Below, in pieces: positions 8,438 to 17,680 of a stretch of DNA of 64,000 bases. The stretch covers positions 186,001-250,000 of the forward strand of contig OY780938.1 of NCBI GenBank assembly GCA_963676045.1. Direction: 5' to 3'. This stretch comes from Methanogranum sp963676045. GTDB taxonomy: Archaea > Thermoplasmatota > Thermoplasmata > Methanomassiliicoccales > Methanomethylophilaceae. Position numbers and translations under genes: made by a program. The notes beneath the pieces are model-generated. The model was not told the origin of the DNA. It saw only the letters and a program-made list of their open reading frames with translations, and did no database searches. Within the stretch, counting starts at the first letter, position 1. Each line of letters starts with the position of its first letter.

Positions 8438-9721
8438 ATGACTTTGGAAGATGCCCGTTTCATAAGACAGCAGGTGCAGGCCCATAATAAGTGGTTCGAG
8501 GAATGCATTCCAATGATTGCATCCGAGAATCTTATGAGTCCTCTTGCAAAGGAAATGCTCATTTCTGATTTTGCAGACAGATATGCCGAAGGAACCCCTG
8601 GTAAGAGATACTATCAGGGTAACATATACGTCGATGAGGTCGAGACAAGAGCGATCGATCTGGCAAAGAAACTTTTCAAAGCGGATTTTGCAGATGTAAG
8701 GCCCATATCGGGGACGGTTGCCAACATGGCAGTCCTCTTCGCATTCGCACAGCCTGGAGATACAATAACCACATGTGCGTTGGCACAGGGGGCACACATA
8801 TCTACATGCGAGTTCGGTGCTTTCGGACAGAGAGGGGTCAATTCGGTGAATTACCCGTTCAATGTAGAGGATATGAATCTCGATGTCGATGGTACCATAA
8901 AGACATTGAAGCAGGTAAGGCCCAAGGTAGCGCAATTCGGACTCTCGGTCTTCCTGTTCCCTCCGCCACTCAAGGAGCTGCAGGACACATTCAACGAGAT
9001 AGATTGTCTGGTCTGGGAGGATTGCGCCCACGTATTGGGATTGATCGCAGGTGGGGAGTTCCACGACCCCCTGAGGGAGGGCGTGAATGTGATATCGTCA
9101 TCCACCCACAAGACATTCCCTGGACCAAATCACGGAATGATACTTGGTGCGAACCTTACCGATGAGCAGGAGAAGAAGATACAGAAAGCAGTGTTCCCAG
9201 GTGTGACATCCAGTCATCACCTTCACGCGATGGCGGCACTCGCTATAACTTTGGCAGAGATGGACGTCTTTGCAAAGGATTATGCCAAACAGGCATGCAA
9301 GAACTCCCGTGCATTGGGACAGGCCCTTTACGAGCTCGGAGTACCGGTGCTTTGTCCGGACCTCGGTTTCACAAGGTCGCATGCGATCGCAGTCGACGTT
9401 TCAAAATACGGGGGCGGAAAGGACTGCGCCAAGGCATTGGAGGATGCGAACATCATATGCAACAAGAACATGTTGCCATCCGATACAAGTTCAGTGAAGC
9501 CTTCCGGATTGAGATTGGGTTCGCAAGAGATGACGCGTCTCGGAATGAAGGAGAGCGAGATGAAGCACGTTGCAGAATTCATCGCACGTGTGGTCGTCAA
9601 GAAAGAGGATCCGAAGAAGGTCGCAAAGGATGTAAAGGCCTTCAAGAAGAACTTCTCGACGATCCAGTATTGCTTCAATGCAGGGGAGCCCGCATACGAG
9701 TATCATAAACTGGTAGATTGA
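8438..9721 (+). CDS. glyA: Serine hydroxymethyltransferase
   Basis: PLP enzyme interconverting serine and glycine with transfer of a one-carbon unit to a pterin (tetrahydrofolate or tetrahydromethanopterin). The 427 residues include IASENLMSP, GTPGKRYYQGN, WEDCAHVLG and the PLP-lysine in SSSTHKTFPGPNHG, followed by SSHHLHAMAALA and SGLRLGSQEMTRLGM. It is divergent from the short bacterial form in its N-terminal half, as archaeal enzymes are. It is a single gene with its own promoter and a 3' hairpin at 9742. Confidence 0.93.
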   Translation: MTLEDARFIRQQVQAHNKWFEECIPMIASENLMSPLAKEMLISDFADRYAEGTPGKRYYQGNIYVDEVETRAIDLAKKLFKADFADVRPISGTVANMAVLFAFAQPGDTITTCALAQGAHISTCEFGAFGQRGVNSVNYPFNVEDMNLDVDGTIKTLKQVRPKVAQFGLSVFLFPPPLKELQDTFNEIDCLVWEDCAHVLGLIAGGEFHDPLREGVNVISSSTHKTFPGPNHGMILGANLTDEQEKKIQKAVFPGVTSSHHLHAMAALAITLAEMDVFAKDYAKQACKNSRALGQALYELGVPVLCPDLGFTRSHAIAVDVSKYGGGKDCAKALEDANIICNKNMLPSDTSSVKPSGLRLGSQEMTRLGMKESEMKHVAEFIARVVVKKEDPKKVAKDVKAFKKNFSTIQYCFNAGEPAYEYHKLVD

Positions 9722-9741
9722 TCACATTGGTGATGGATCAA

Positions 9742-9769
9742 AAGGTGCGGCCGATCCAGGTCGCGCCTT
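9742..9769 (+). terminator. glyA terminator hairpin
   Basis: AAGGTGCG / CGCGCCTT stem (one G-U pair in RNA) followed by a T-rich run TTAACCTTTTCTT. The rest of the 190-nt gap to the next gene holds only the promoter at 9870-9888. Confidence 0.6.
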
Positions 9770-9869
9770 CTTAACCTTTTCTTAAATCCTTAAGGATGGC
9801 ATCCCTATCCTGACCATTATCTACACGATGTCTCTTGAAGGTCATCCGATTTACATTTTTGTTGGTTGT

Positions 9870-9888
9870 TTAGGAATACCTTAAATAT
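9870..9888 (+). promoter_or_regulatory. TATA box and overlapping operator candidate of the iron locus
   Basis: TTAAATAT (9881-9888) is centred 27 nt before the ATG at 9912, so the mRNA is likely leaderless. The imperfect dyad TTTAGGAATACCTTAAA (from 9869) overlaps it and resembles the TTAGG/CCTAA half-sites of DtxR-type repressors, consistent with autoregulation. Confidence 0.45.
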
Positions 9889-9911
9889 CTGATCAGGGTA
9901 CCTTTTTATCA

Positions 9912-10571
9912 ATGAGCTCAGGCAATCGTGAGGATTATCTTATTAGTATTCTTAGGCTAACTGAAGGTGAAAGGGCAGCCAAAACAACGGAATTGGCATC
10001 TTTCATGGGCATATCGCCTGCAAGTGTGACCGAGATGTTGAAGATCCTCGCAGCCGAAGGCTACGTCGAATACGAGAAATACAAAGGTGTGATACTCACA
10101 GAGTCTGGTTTGAATTATGCAAGGCAGATAAGGAAGAAGCATCACGTGATGGAGAATTTCTTGATGAACGTTCTGAACGTGGACCATCAGACGGCACACG
10201 AAGAGGCATGTAAGATGGAGCATGCGATATCGGAGGATTCGATGTTAAGATTGTGTCAGATGGTAGGAACTCCTGTCGATAACGATTGTAAGAGTTGTAC
10301 GAATCCATGTAAGGCCGCATCATATGGAAGATACGATGTCGAGACCTTGGATAAGATGGATTCAGGAGATCATGGCGTGATATCGCATCTCAAGAGCGAC
10401 ACTCCAGATACGGTCAGGAGACTGATATCGATGGGATTCGTGCCTGGGAGGATCATATCTGTAGAGGGTAGGATATCAGACAAGGGTCCAAGGATAATCG
10501 GTATCGGCGATTCGACAATTGCATTAGATGTCGAACTTGCATCTGCGATATATGTGGACGTGGAAAATTAA
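9912..10571 (+). CDS. DtxR/MntR-type metalloregulator with C-terminal FeoA domain
   Basis: 219 residues. Residues 1-65 form the winged helix (EDYLISILRLTEG, TELASFMGISPASVTEML, YVEYEKYKGVILTESG). Residues about 70-125 form the metal-binding dimerisation domain with HH, H and E ligands. A cysteine-rich stretch CKSCTNPC follows near residue 120. The C-terminal 75 residues are a FeoA-like SH3 domain (DTVRRLISMGFVPGRIISVEG). It presumably represses iron uptake when Fe(II) is bound. The gene is probably leaderless and its stop overlaps the feoB start by one base. No separate feoA gene is present, so the fused domain may serve both functions. Confidence 0.88.
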   Translation: MSSGNREDYLISILRLTEGERAAKTTELASFMGISPASVTEMLKILAAEGYVEYEKYKGVILTESGLNYARQIRKKHHVMENFLMNVLNVDHQTAHEEACKMEHAISEDSMLRLCQMVGTPVDNDCKSCTNPCKAASYGRYDVETLDKMDSGDHGVISHLKSDTPDTVRRLISMGFVPGRIISVEGRISDKGPRIIGIGDSTIALDVELASAIYVDVEN

Positions 10572-12472
10572 TGGTGTCCGATATAGTTCAGGTTGCTCTT
10601 ATCGGGCAGCCAAATGTTGGTAAATCCGCACTTTTTGCGAGGATGACCGGCGTAGGCGTCATATCCTCAAATTATGCCGGTACGACAGTGGAATTCGAAG
10701 AGGCGCTGGTCAAAAGGAACGGCGTAACGGTAAATGTACATGATCTTCCAGGTATCTACAGCCTCTCCAAGAATTCTCTTGATGAGGATGCCGCCATAAA
10801 AATGCTCGCGGATTCGAAAAATGATGCGATAGTGATAGTTGCCGATGCTACGAATCTCGAGAGCAGCATAGTGTTATGTTTTGAGATCCTGGAGTTGGGA
10901 CTGCCCTCGATATTGGCCTTGAATAAGATAGATGTCGCGAAGAATAAGTTCGATATCGACATCGCAGCTCTTTCCAAATCATTAGGCATTACGGTGATAC
11001 CCGTATCCGCTAGGACATCTGAGGGAGTGGACAACCTCATGGATGCGGTTTGTGCAGGCATGGCCAAAGCGCCCGATTTCAGGGTCAATTATAGCAGGAA
11101 CATCGAATTGGCGGCAAATTCCTTGGCAGATGTCATACCTGAAGGCAGATACAGACCTTTTGGCATGGCCATCAAACTGATCGAAGGTACGCAGGATTTC
11201 ATCGATATGGTGCCGGAAGAGGTCGCTGAGAATGCAGAGAAGTTCCGCATGATGCTGAGCCGGTTCAATAGCGAGTCACCCGATCAGACGATAGGGCGTG
11301 AAAGATACGCCCTCGCAGACATAATGGTAAAAGGGGTCATGAGAAGGACGCAAAGGACCCAGACGAGGAAAGAGAAATTCTCAGATATGACAATCACGCC
11401 ATTGACAGGAGTGCCGATAATGCTTCTTGTCATGGGCATAATATTCCTGACCATCGTATATGTCGGTGCCTTCTTGGATGACCAGATCTCCAGTCTGTAT
11501 AATTGGTGCATAGGAGATTGGCTCACGCAATACGCATCAGGGTTGGACCCATTCTGGAAAGCTGTCGTGGAAGGCATAAACGGGAGTCTGGGTGCGATAC
11601 TGTCCCTTGTAATACCATATATCATGGTCTTTTACATAATCCTGGGAATACTCGAGGATTCCGGTTATCTGACCCGTGTAGTCGTATTGCTAGATACTAC
11701 CATGCATAAATTTGGCTTGCATGGAGGTGGGGTGATACCGATAATGGTGGGAATAGGATGTAACGTCCCTGCTGTATTGGCGACACGCACCATACAATCC
11801 AGAAGAGAGAGACTGATAATAACTTCGATAATAATAATGGCAGTTCCATGTTCCGCTCAGATGGCCATCATCATGGGCATAACTGGTAAGTATGCAGGTA
11901 TTCCCTATGCTCTGGCGATCTTGCTGATACTTGTGGTCCTCGGTTGCTTGATCGGCCTCATATTGAACAAATATCTGAAAAAGGAACCAAGCAGTCTTGC
12001 GATGGAGCTTCCAGATCTTGTCATGCCGCAAACCAGGAATGTCCTTTTCAAGACTTGGGAAAGAATCAAGGATTTCTTCATAATAGCATTCCCGTTGTTG
12101 GTGATGGGCAGTATAATCGTAGAGATCCTTCTGACATATAACCTTCTCAACGGAATCATCGATCCATTATCGTTCATAACGGTAGGCATGTTGGGATTGC
12201 CTGCAGTCTGCATCATAGCATTCATCGTGGGGATAATAAGAAAGGAGATGGCCGTCGGCATGCTAGTGATGCTCGGTATACTGACAACCATGACCGCCGA
12301 GCAATATGTTGTGTTCGGAGTCGTAATGGCCACGTACGTGCCATGCATAGCTACCTTGACAGTGATGTGGAGGGAGTTGGGTTGGAAGGATACAACAATC
12401 ATATCGTTGATATCTTGTTTCGTGGCGATAATGCTGGGAACATTTGTGAATTTGTTATTCATCTTGTTCTGA
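10571..12472 (+). CDS. feoB: Ferrous iron transporter FeoB
   Basis: Membrane Fe(II) importer with an N-terminal G domain. In 633 residues the G1 motif GQPNVGKS, G2 region YAGTTVEFEE, G3 DLPGIYSL and G4 NKID lie within the first 130 residues. Several hydrophobic segments and the Gate/FeoB_C regions follow (GGGVIPIMVGIGCNVPAVLATR, with the conserved GCNVP cysteine, and VPCSAQM). Its start overlaps the stop of the upstream DtxR-FeoA gene (TAATG), so regulator and transporter are co-expressed. A hairpin follows the stop. Confidence 0.96.
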   Translation: MVSDIVQVALIGQPNVGKSALFARMTGVGVISSNYAGTTVEFEEALVKRNGVTVNVHDLPGIYSLSKNSLDEDAAIKMLADSKNDAIVIVADATNLESSIVLCFEILELGLPSILALNKIDVAKNKFDIDIAALSKSLGITVIPVSARTSEGVDNLMDAVCAGMAKAPDFRVNYSRNIELAANSLADVIPEGRYRPFGMAIKLIEGTQDFIDMVPEEVAENAEKFRMMLSRFNSESPDQTIGRERYALADIMVKGVMRRTQRTQTRKEKFSDMTITPLTGVPIMLLVMGIIFLTIVYVGAFLDDQISSLYNWCIGDWLTQYASGLDPFWKAVVEGINGSLGAILSLVIPYIMVFYIILGILEDSGYLTRVVVLLDTTMHKFGLHGGGVIPIMVGIGCNVPAVLATRTIQSRRERLIITSIIIMAVPCSAQMAIIMGITGKYAGIPYALAILLILVVLGCLIGLILNKYLKKEPSSLAMELPDLVMPQTRNVLFKTWERIKDFFIIAFPLLVMGSIIVEILLTYNLLNGIIDPLSFITVGMLGLPAVCIIAFIVGIIRKEMAVGMLVMLGILTTMTAEQYVVFGVVMATYVPCIATLTVMWRELGWKDTTIISLISCFVAIMLGTFVNLLFILF

Positions 12473-12499
12473 TGATATCAAAAATTAAAAATGTATAAT

Positions 12500-12522
12500 G
12501 AAGAGGGTGTTAGGCCCCCTTC
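12500..12522. terminator. Hairpin between feoB and gltX 3' ends
   Basis: GAAGAGGG / CCCCCTTC stem with one A-C mismatch and a 7-nt loop, placed between two convergent genes with A/T-rich flanks. Confidence 0.55.
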
Positions 12523-12526
12523 ATGT

Positions 12527-14212
12527 TTAACGATGTGTGAAAACAGTAGTGATCATGTCAGGGGTCATGTTGTCGATCTTGACAAATCCTATCCTTTCGA
12601 ATTGAATGGATTGGGATTTTTCATGAAGGAGAGCTTTTTCCGCCAAACCTTCTAACATGCTGCCATCAGGCATCAGTATCTTCGCTTTGACGCTATCCCT
12701 ACTTACCCATTGTACCGCTTTGAATCCATGTTTGAGTATCGATACATCGTTTCCATCATATTTCGCTGGTGTGGAATAATCGATGTTACAGAGGTCCTTC
12801 AATCTGATCTTCTTGGATTCTGCGAATAGTTTAGAATCCTCTTCTGAAAGGAAGATCGTCTTGCTTCCATCTATCTTGTATGTTCTGCTACCTCTCTCCG
12901 GGTGATCAGGGTGGAGTGGTGCCTTTCCCGTTATGGAATCTATTCCTTCGATGTCATATCTTACAGGATTGCCTACAAAGAAATATCTGTTGGATATATC
13001 ATCTATCAATTCCCTGTTCATGCCGTACAGATTGTCCCAAGAGAACTGTATGTCTACGGATTTCATGCCGCTCTCTACCCAGTATCTCCTTATGGCCTCT
13101 GGCTTTATGCCTCTTTTCTTTAGGGCTCTCACTGTACCTGTCCTGACATCGTCCCAGCCAGTATATTCTCCTGCGATTATGCTCTGTCTGATCAACGAGG
13201 TCTTGAGCACGGAGTCGGGTATGTTCACAAGTCCATAGTGGTAATACATGGGCTTCTTCCATCCAAAGTAATCGAATATGTATTCTTGCCTTATCGTGTT
13301 GTTGAGGTGGTCCTTTCCCCTGATGACGTGTGTCATCCCCATCAGGTGGTCGTCTATCGCCACAGATAGGTTCATCATCGGGTATGCACAGTATTTCGAT
13401 CCAGTCAAGGGATGCGGTTGATCAACTATCCTCAGAGCCACGAAATCCCTAACTGCGGGATTCGGATGATTGAGATCAGTTTTTATGACTGCTACGGCTC
13501 CGCCTTCTTTGTATTCTCCAGCAAGCAATTTGTCATATCTCTCGAGTTGGATATTCAATGGAAGGTGATGGCAGGGGCAAGCCTTTCCACTTTCTTTCAA
13601 TTCTCTCCAGTGGTCTCCGTTACATGTACAGACATATCCTTTGCCCATCTCTATCAGTTTTCTCGTATAGTCGTAATATGTCTCGAATCTCGAGGATTGA
13701 ATCACAGACTCATGTATCTTCACACCCAACCAATCAAGGTCCTCAGGGATCATATCGTATGCTTCTGGGTCTATCTTTTCCGGGTTGGTGTCCTCATACC
13801 TGGCTATGAGCTTACCGTCATATCTCCTGACATACTCATCATTCAATATCGAGACCCGGGTATGTCCAATGTGCAATGGGCCGGAGGGTCCAGGTGCTAT
13901 GCGCATGATAACTTTCCCTTCCTCGGCATTATCCAATTCAGGCAATTGATAGATGCGTTCTTTCTTCTCCTTGACCAATAGTGAGGAATCCATCTTTTTG
14001 AGGGCTTCAGTCTGGGCATCGAGTCCCATGGCATTGACCTCAGCCACAATGGATTCGATGAGCTCTGTTATCTCTGCTGATCTGCTTCTGTATTCTGGGA
14101 ATCCACCCAATATTTTTCCAACTACGGCTTTTGGATTGGCAGTTCCCTTAAAGAATATTGCATTCTGAAGTGCGAATTTCCTAATCGTATCCTCGATAGG
14201 TTCCCCGGACAT
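12527..14212 (-). CDS. gltX: Glutamyl-tRNA synthetase, archaeal type
   Basis: Charges tRNA-Glu, and in archaea commonly also tRNA-Gln for later transamidation. The 561-residue protein has a helical N-terminal domain of about 95 residues, the HIGH motif in PGPSGPLHIGHTRVS, ARYEDTNPEKIDPEAY, and the KMSKS-equivalent region VLKTSLIRQSI. The beta-barrel anticodon domain follows. The size and N-terminal extension are those of the archaeal/eukaryotic GluRS group. It is a single gene convergent with feoB. Confidence 0.94.
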   Translation of the reverse strand: MSGEPIEDTIRKFALQNAIFFKGTANPKAVVGKILGGFPEYRSRSAEITELIESIVAEVNAMGLDAQTEALKKMDSSLLVKEKKERIYQLPELDNAEEGKVIMRIAPGPSGPLHIGHTRVSILNDEYVRRYDGKLIARYEDTNPEKIDPEAYDMIPEDLDWLGVKIHESVIQSSRFETYYDYTRKLIEMGKGYVCTCNGDHWRELKESGKACPCHHLPLNIQLERYDKLLAGEYKEGGAVAVIKTDLNHPNPAVRDFVALRIVDQPHPLTGSKYCAYPMMNLSVAIDDHLMGMTHVIRGKDHLNNTIRQEYIFDYFGWKKPMYYHYGLVNIPDSVLKTSLIRQSIIAGEYTGWDDVRTGTVRALKKRGIKPEAIRRYWVESGMKSVDIQFSWDNLYGMNRELIDDISNRYFFVGNPVRYDIEGIDSITGKAPLHPDHPERGSRTYKIDGSKTIFLSEEDSKLFAESKKIRLKDLCNIDYSTPAKYDGNDVSILKHGFKAVQWVSRDSVKAKILMPDGSMLEGLAEKALLHEKSQSIQFERIGFVKIDNMTPDMITTVFTHR

Positions 14213-14277
14213 GATTGGACATTCGAATTCCTGTATTTATCATTCGCCTACTATCATTTCATCTTCATGATGCAGAT

Positions 14278-14757
14278 TCAATTCAGTACATACACGTTCC
14301 AGCTAAGATAACCCGCAACGATCAGCCAAAGGAGATAAGGTATCTGCATATATCCTGCGATGGGACTGATCCTTCTGAATGTGAGGATCATTGCAAGTAC
14401 CAATACCCACATGATAATGATTATTATGAAGGCAAGAAGGTATTCGCTGTATGTGAAGAATATCGGTGCCCATATGAAATTCAATATGAACTGGGATACG
14501 AAGATGGCGATCGGGAGTCTTATGTCCCCCGAATCCCTCTTCAACAATACGAGATAAAGGGACAATCCCATCAGTATGTATAGTGCCGTCCAGACTATGG
14601 GGAATAATATCGAGGGAGGTGCCAGATCAGGAAGATTGATCGACTTGTAAACATCAACACTATTGGCAGTTAGCAGACCTGATATCGTGCCAAGTCCAAC
14701 ACAGGCGACGATGCACACAACAAATAGCTTCCAATCCACTATATTTATTCTTGACAT
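14278..14757 (-). CDS. tspO: TspO/MBR-family membrane protein
   Basis: 159 residues, five predicted membrane helices. The family is recognised from WTALYILMGLSLYL, FVSQFILNFIWAPIFF and LWLIVAGYLSWNVYVLN. TspO proteins bind tetrapyrroles and are linked to stress or porphyrin regulation in bacteria; their archaeal role is unknown. The gene is monocistronic, divergent from ubiD with 106 nt between starts. The 65 nt between it and gltX hold nothing recognisable. Confidence 0.85.
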   Translation of the reverse strand: MSRINIVDWKLFVVCIVACVGLGTISGLLTANSVDVYKSINLPDLAPPSILFPIVWTALYILMGLSLYLVLLKRDSGDIRLPIAIFVSQFILNFIWAPIFFTYSEYLLAFIIIIIMWVLVLAMILTFRRISPIAGYMQIPYLLWLIVAGYLSWNVYVLN

Positions 14758-14834
14758 GATTATACCTAATTGTAATCTGGTATGTCAGGATAAATAGATT
14801 TCTGATATCGTCCGTAATTCTTTTTAGACCACAA

Positions 14835-14842
14835 TTATAAAT
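14835..14842 (+). promoter_or_regulatory. TATA box of the ubiD-sulfite reductase operon
   Basis: TTATAAAT is centred 26 nt before the ATG at 14864, predicting a leaderless mRNA. Confidence 0.65.
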
Positions 14843-14863
14843 GCGTGATACTTACAGGTAATT

Positions 14864-16126
14864 ATGTCGCTCAAGAACTCCCTTAACGGAGATGTTCACA
14901 AGGTCGAAGAGAAGATAGATCCAGATTCCGGAAAGGTAACAAAGATACTTATTGGGGACCAGGAGAAGACATTCCTGTTCACGGATCTCAACGGCAAGAA
15001 GGCAATGGGCAATGTTTTCTCCACGAGGAGAAAGATCGCGGATTCAATGAATATAAAGCCCGAGGATATTGTTAAAAGTCTGATGTTCGCAATAGACAAT
15101 CCCAAGGATGTGAAGGAAGTAAAGAATCCTGAATTCAAGGCGAACAATTCAAATCTCGATCTTACAAAATTGCCAATACCGAAGTATTTCCCGGAGGATG
15201 GTGGGCGCTACATCACAGCAGGCATAATAATCGCCGAGTTCGAAGGCAAGAGGAACGTATCTTTCCACAGGATGATGATAATGGATAAGGACCATATCGC
15301 AGTCCGTCTTGTACCCAGACATCTATTCACGATGTTCACCGAGTCCAAGAAACTTGGTAAGGAGCTCAATATTTCGATATGCGTGGGTGCACCGATAGAG
15401 GTACTGTTGTCCGCGGCCGTATCCATGGACTATGGCTCCGATGAATTGAGGGTCGCATCCTCTTTGAATCAGATAGGTCACGGATCACCTCTGGAAGTCG
15501 GAAGGTGCGACAATGGGATATTGGTCCCCTCATCGTGCGATTATGTCATGGAAGGTAAGATAACCCTTCAAACAACCAAAGAAGGTCCATTCGTGGACAT
15601 AACGGGCACATATGATTGTGTGAGGGATCAACCAATAATAAAGATCGATAAGATATGGAACAATTCCGATCCATATTTCCACTTGCTGCTTCCCGGCGGA
15701 TATGATCACTATCTGTTGATGGGACTTCCCAGGGAGCCGATGATGTTCAAGACCGTAAGACAAGCCGTGCCAAGGGTGAAGAGCGTGCGCCTTACCGAAG
15801 GAGGATGTTGCTGGCTCAATGGTGTGGTTTCCATAACGAAGAACAAGGAAGGTGACGGAGTGAATGCCATATTGGCAGCTTTCACCGGTCATCCATCTAT
15901 GAAGAATGTCATAGTGGTCGATGAGGATATAGACATTTTCAACGACCGCGAGGTCGAATGGGCTGTGGCCACAAGGATGCAAGGCGACAGGATAATCAAG
16001 ATCCCCGGTGCCGCAGGTTCCTCATTGGACCCCAGTACCGATGGTACCACATACAAGGTAGGGTTCGATGCAACGATACCGATGGGCGCCGATAAGAAAC
16101 TGTTTAAAAAGGCGACATTGGAATGA
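14864..16126 (+). CDS. UbiD-family decarboxylase, probable anhydromevalonate phosphate decarboxylase
   Basis: 420-residue prenylated-FMN-dependent decarboxylase family member. Family features include LPIPKYFPEDGGRYITAG, NVSFHRMMIMDKDHIAVRL, the GAPIEVLLSAA segment and the LPREPMMFKT region. Known archaeal members of this size act in the modified mevalonate pathway, removing CO2 from trans-anhydromevalonate 5-phosphate to give isopentenyl phosphate; this is the likeliest role. No partner dehydratase is nearby. Instead the next gene, a siroheme reductase, overlaps it by 4 nt, which is unexplained. Aromatic acid decarboxylation is the alternative. Confidence 0.75.
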   Translation: MSLKNSLNGDVHKVEEKIDPDSGKVTKILIGDQEKTFLFTDLNGKKAMGNVFSTRRKIADSMNIKPEDIVKSLMFAIDNPKDVKEVKNPEFKANNSNLDLTKLPIPKYFPEDGGRYITAGIIIAEFEGKRNVSFHRMMIMDKDHIAVRLVPRHLFTMFTESKKLGKELNISICVGAPIEVLLSAAVSMDYGSDELRVASSLNQIGHGSPLEVGRCDNGILVPSSCDYVMEGKITLQTTKEGPFVDITGTYDCVRDQPIIKIDKIWNNSDPYFHLLLPGGYDHYLLMGLPREPMMFKTVRQAVPRVKSVRLTEGGCCWLNGVVSITKNKEGDGVNAILAAFTGHPSMKNVIVVDEDIDIFNDREVEWAVATRMQGDRIIKIPGAAGSSLDPSTDGTTYKVGFDATIPMGADKKLFKKATLE

Positions 16127-17649
16127 CCATGAGATTCGAGGATTTCCGTGAAGCTACATGGAAGTTCCACTGCGGAGAACTGGGTGTAAAGGAATATAAG
16201 GGCGTATCAGGTAAATTCGGCAGTTACGCCCAGAAAGGCGCGGGCACTCATATGCTGCGCCTTCGTATGACCGGAGGGTCGATAGACAAGAAGGACCTGA
16301 AATTCATTGTCGATTGCATCGACAGATACAAGATCGATCTTGTGCACATGACAACTTGCCAATCCATACAGTTCCACAATCTCGACAAAGATGAAGTCTG
16401 CGAGATCATGGAATCCGCATTCGAACATGGGATATCTACATTCGGAGGAGGAGGGGATTTTCCAAGGAATGTGACCGCATCCCCACTTTCAGGGGTTGAG
16501 ATGGGAGAATTCTTCGATGTCCTGCCATATGCAAAAGCGACCGAGAGGTATCTTATGCCTTTGATAGGCGATATGGTGTTGCCAAGGAAATTGAAGATTG
16601 GATTCTCGAATTCTTCGAACAACGAAGTGCATGCAACATTCCGGGACCTTGGATTCTTAGCAAGGTCCGATGATAATTTTGATGTCTACAGTGCGGGAGG
16701 ATTGGGGAACAATCCTCGCATGGGATTGTTGGTAGCAGAGTCCGTGAGACCATCTGAGGTATTGTATCATGTCAAGGCGATGATCGGTCTTTTCAAAGAA
16801 CATGGAAATTATGAGAACAGGGCGAAGGCCAGGACGCGCTACATGCAAGAGACCCTCGGAGAAGAGGGATATAAGATCGCATATCTGGGTAAATTGAAGG
16901 AAGCGCTCCTGGAAGGTGGCCTCGACATTCAGGTCCAAGACAAGTCGAAAAATAAGAAAGCAAGAGGTAATGTCGTGTTAACGTCCCGGGTGCACGTACA
17001 GAAACAAGACGGCCTATATTATGTATCATATCATCCAATAGGTGGAGACCCAGATCCTAATAAGTTCAAGGAAATATACGAGACCATAAAGGATATGCCC
17101 GATGTAGAGCTACGTATATCTCCAGAACAGACGATGTTCATTATAAACTGCAATGCGGAAGAGGTCTCGAAGGTACAATTTGCAACCAGAGATGGTGCGA
17201 GGGACATTCTAGAGACGTCGATCGCATGTATAGGTTCTAGCATATGTCAGCAGGGATTAAGGGATTCCAATGCCCTTTTGCATCAATTGGTGGAGATGTC
17301 GAGAAGGAATCAATTTCCAGATGGGGCACTTCCACGTTTGCAGATATCAGGATGCAATTCTTCATGTGCTGCGCACCAGATAGGCACGATCGGATTCCAA
17401 GGGACTTCTGCGAAGAGCACATCCGGTGAATCCTTTTCTGCATTCAATCTGTTCATCAATGGTTCGCATGTTGCAGGAAATGAAAGATTCGGTCAACAAA
17501 TGGGCAAGATGGCACAGGACGATATACCCTCATTCTTGGAAGATATCGGGAAAGCAGTCATAAGTGAAGGAACGGACTTCAGATCTTGGTATGTATCGCA
17601 CAACGATGATTTCCTCGACATCGTCGGAAGATTTCTGATAAAAGATTGA
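16123..17649 (+). CDS. Siroheme/[4Fe-4S] nitrite-sulfite reductase family protein
   Basis: 508 residues with the two-repeat ferrodoxin-like fold of assimilatory nitrite/sulfite reductases. The cluster and siroheme ligands are visible as CIGSSIC (CX5C) and SGCNSSC (CX3C) in the C-terminal half. Other family regions are TTCQSIQFHN, GGGDFPRNVTASPL and GGLGNNPRMGLL. A sulfite-reducing role would fit the sulfur genes cysE and the PAPS family at 1-4 kb, but nitrite or another substrate cannot be excluded. It starts in an ATGA overlap with ubiD, with a second ATG 6 nt on. It is followed by a perfect hairpin terminator. Confidence 0.85.
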   Translation: MTMRFEDFREATWKFHCGELGVKEYKGVSGKFGSYAQKGAGTHMLRLRMTGGSIDKKDLKFIVDCIDRYKIDLVHMTTCQSIQFHNLDKDEVCEIMESAFEHGISTFGGGGDFPRNVTASPLSGVEMGEFFDVLPYAKATERYLMPLIGDMVLPRKLKIGFSNSSNNEVHATFRDLGFLARSDDNFDVYSAGGLGNNPRMGLLVAESVRPSEVLYHVKAMIGLFKEHGNYENRAKARTRYMQETLGEEGYKIAYLGKLKEALLEGGLDIQVQDKSKNKKARGNVVLTSRVHVQKQDGLYYVSYHPIGGDPDPNKFKEIYETIKDMPDVELRISPEQTMFIINCNAEEVSKVQFATRDGARDILETSIACIGSSICQQGLRDSNALLHQLVEMSRRNQFPDGALPRLQISGCNSSCAAHQIGTIGFQGTSAKSTSGESFSAFNLFINGSHVAGNERFGQQMGKMAQDDIPSFLEDIGKAVISEGTDFRSWYVSHNDDFLDIVGRFLIKD

Positions 17650-17654
17650 TATCA

Positions 17655-17673
17655 GGAGGTGCTAAGCACCTCC
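17655..17673. terminator. Terminator hairpin between convergent reductase and purA
   Basis: GGAGGTGC / GCACCTCC, a perfect 8-bp stem with a 3-nt loop, six bases after the reductase stop and eight bases before the purA stop on the opposite strand. Confidence 0.65.
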
Positions 17674-17680
17674 ATTAATC

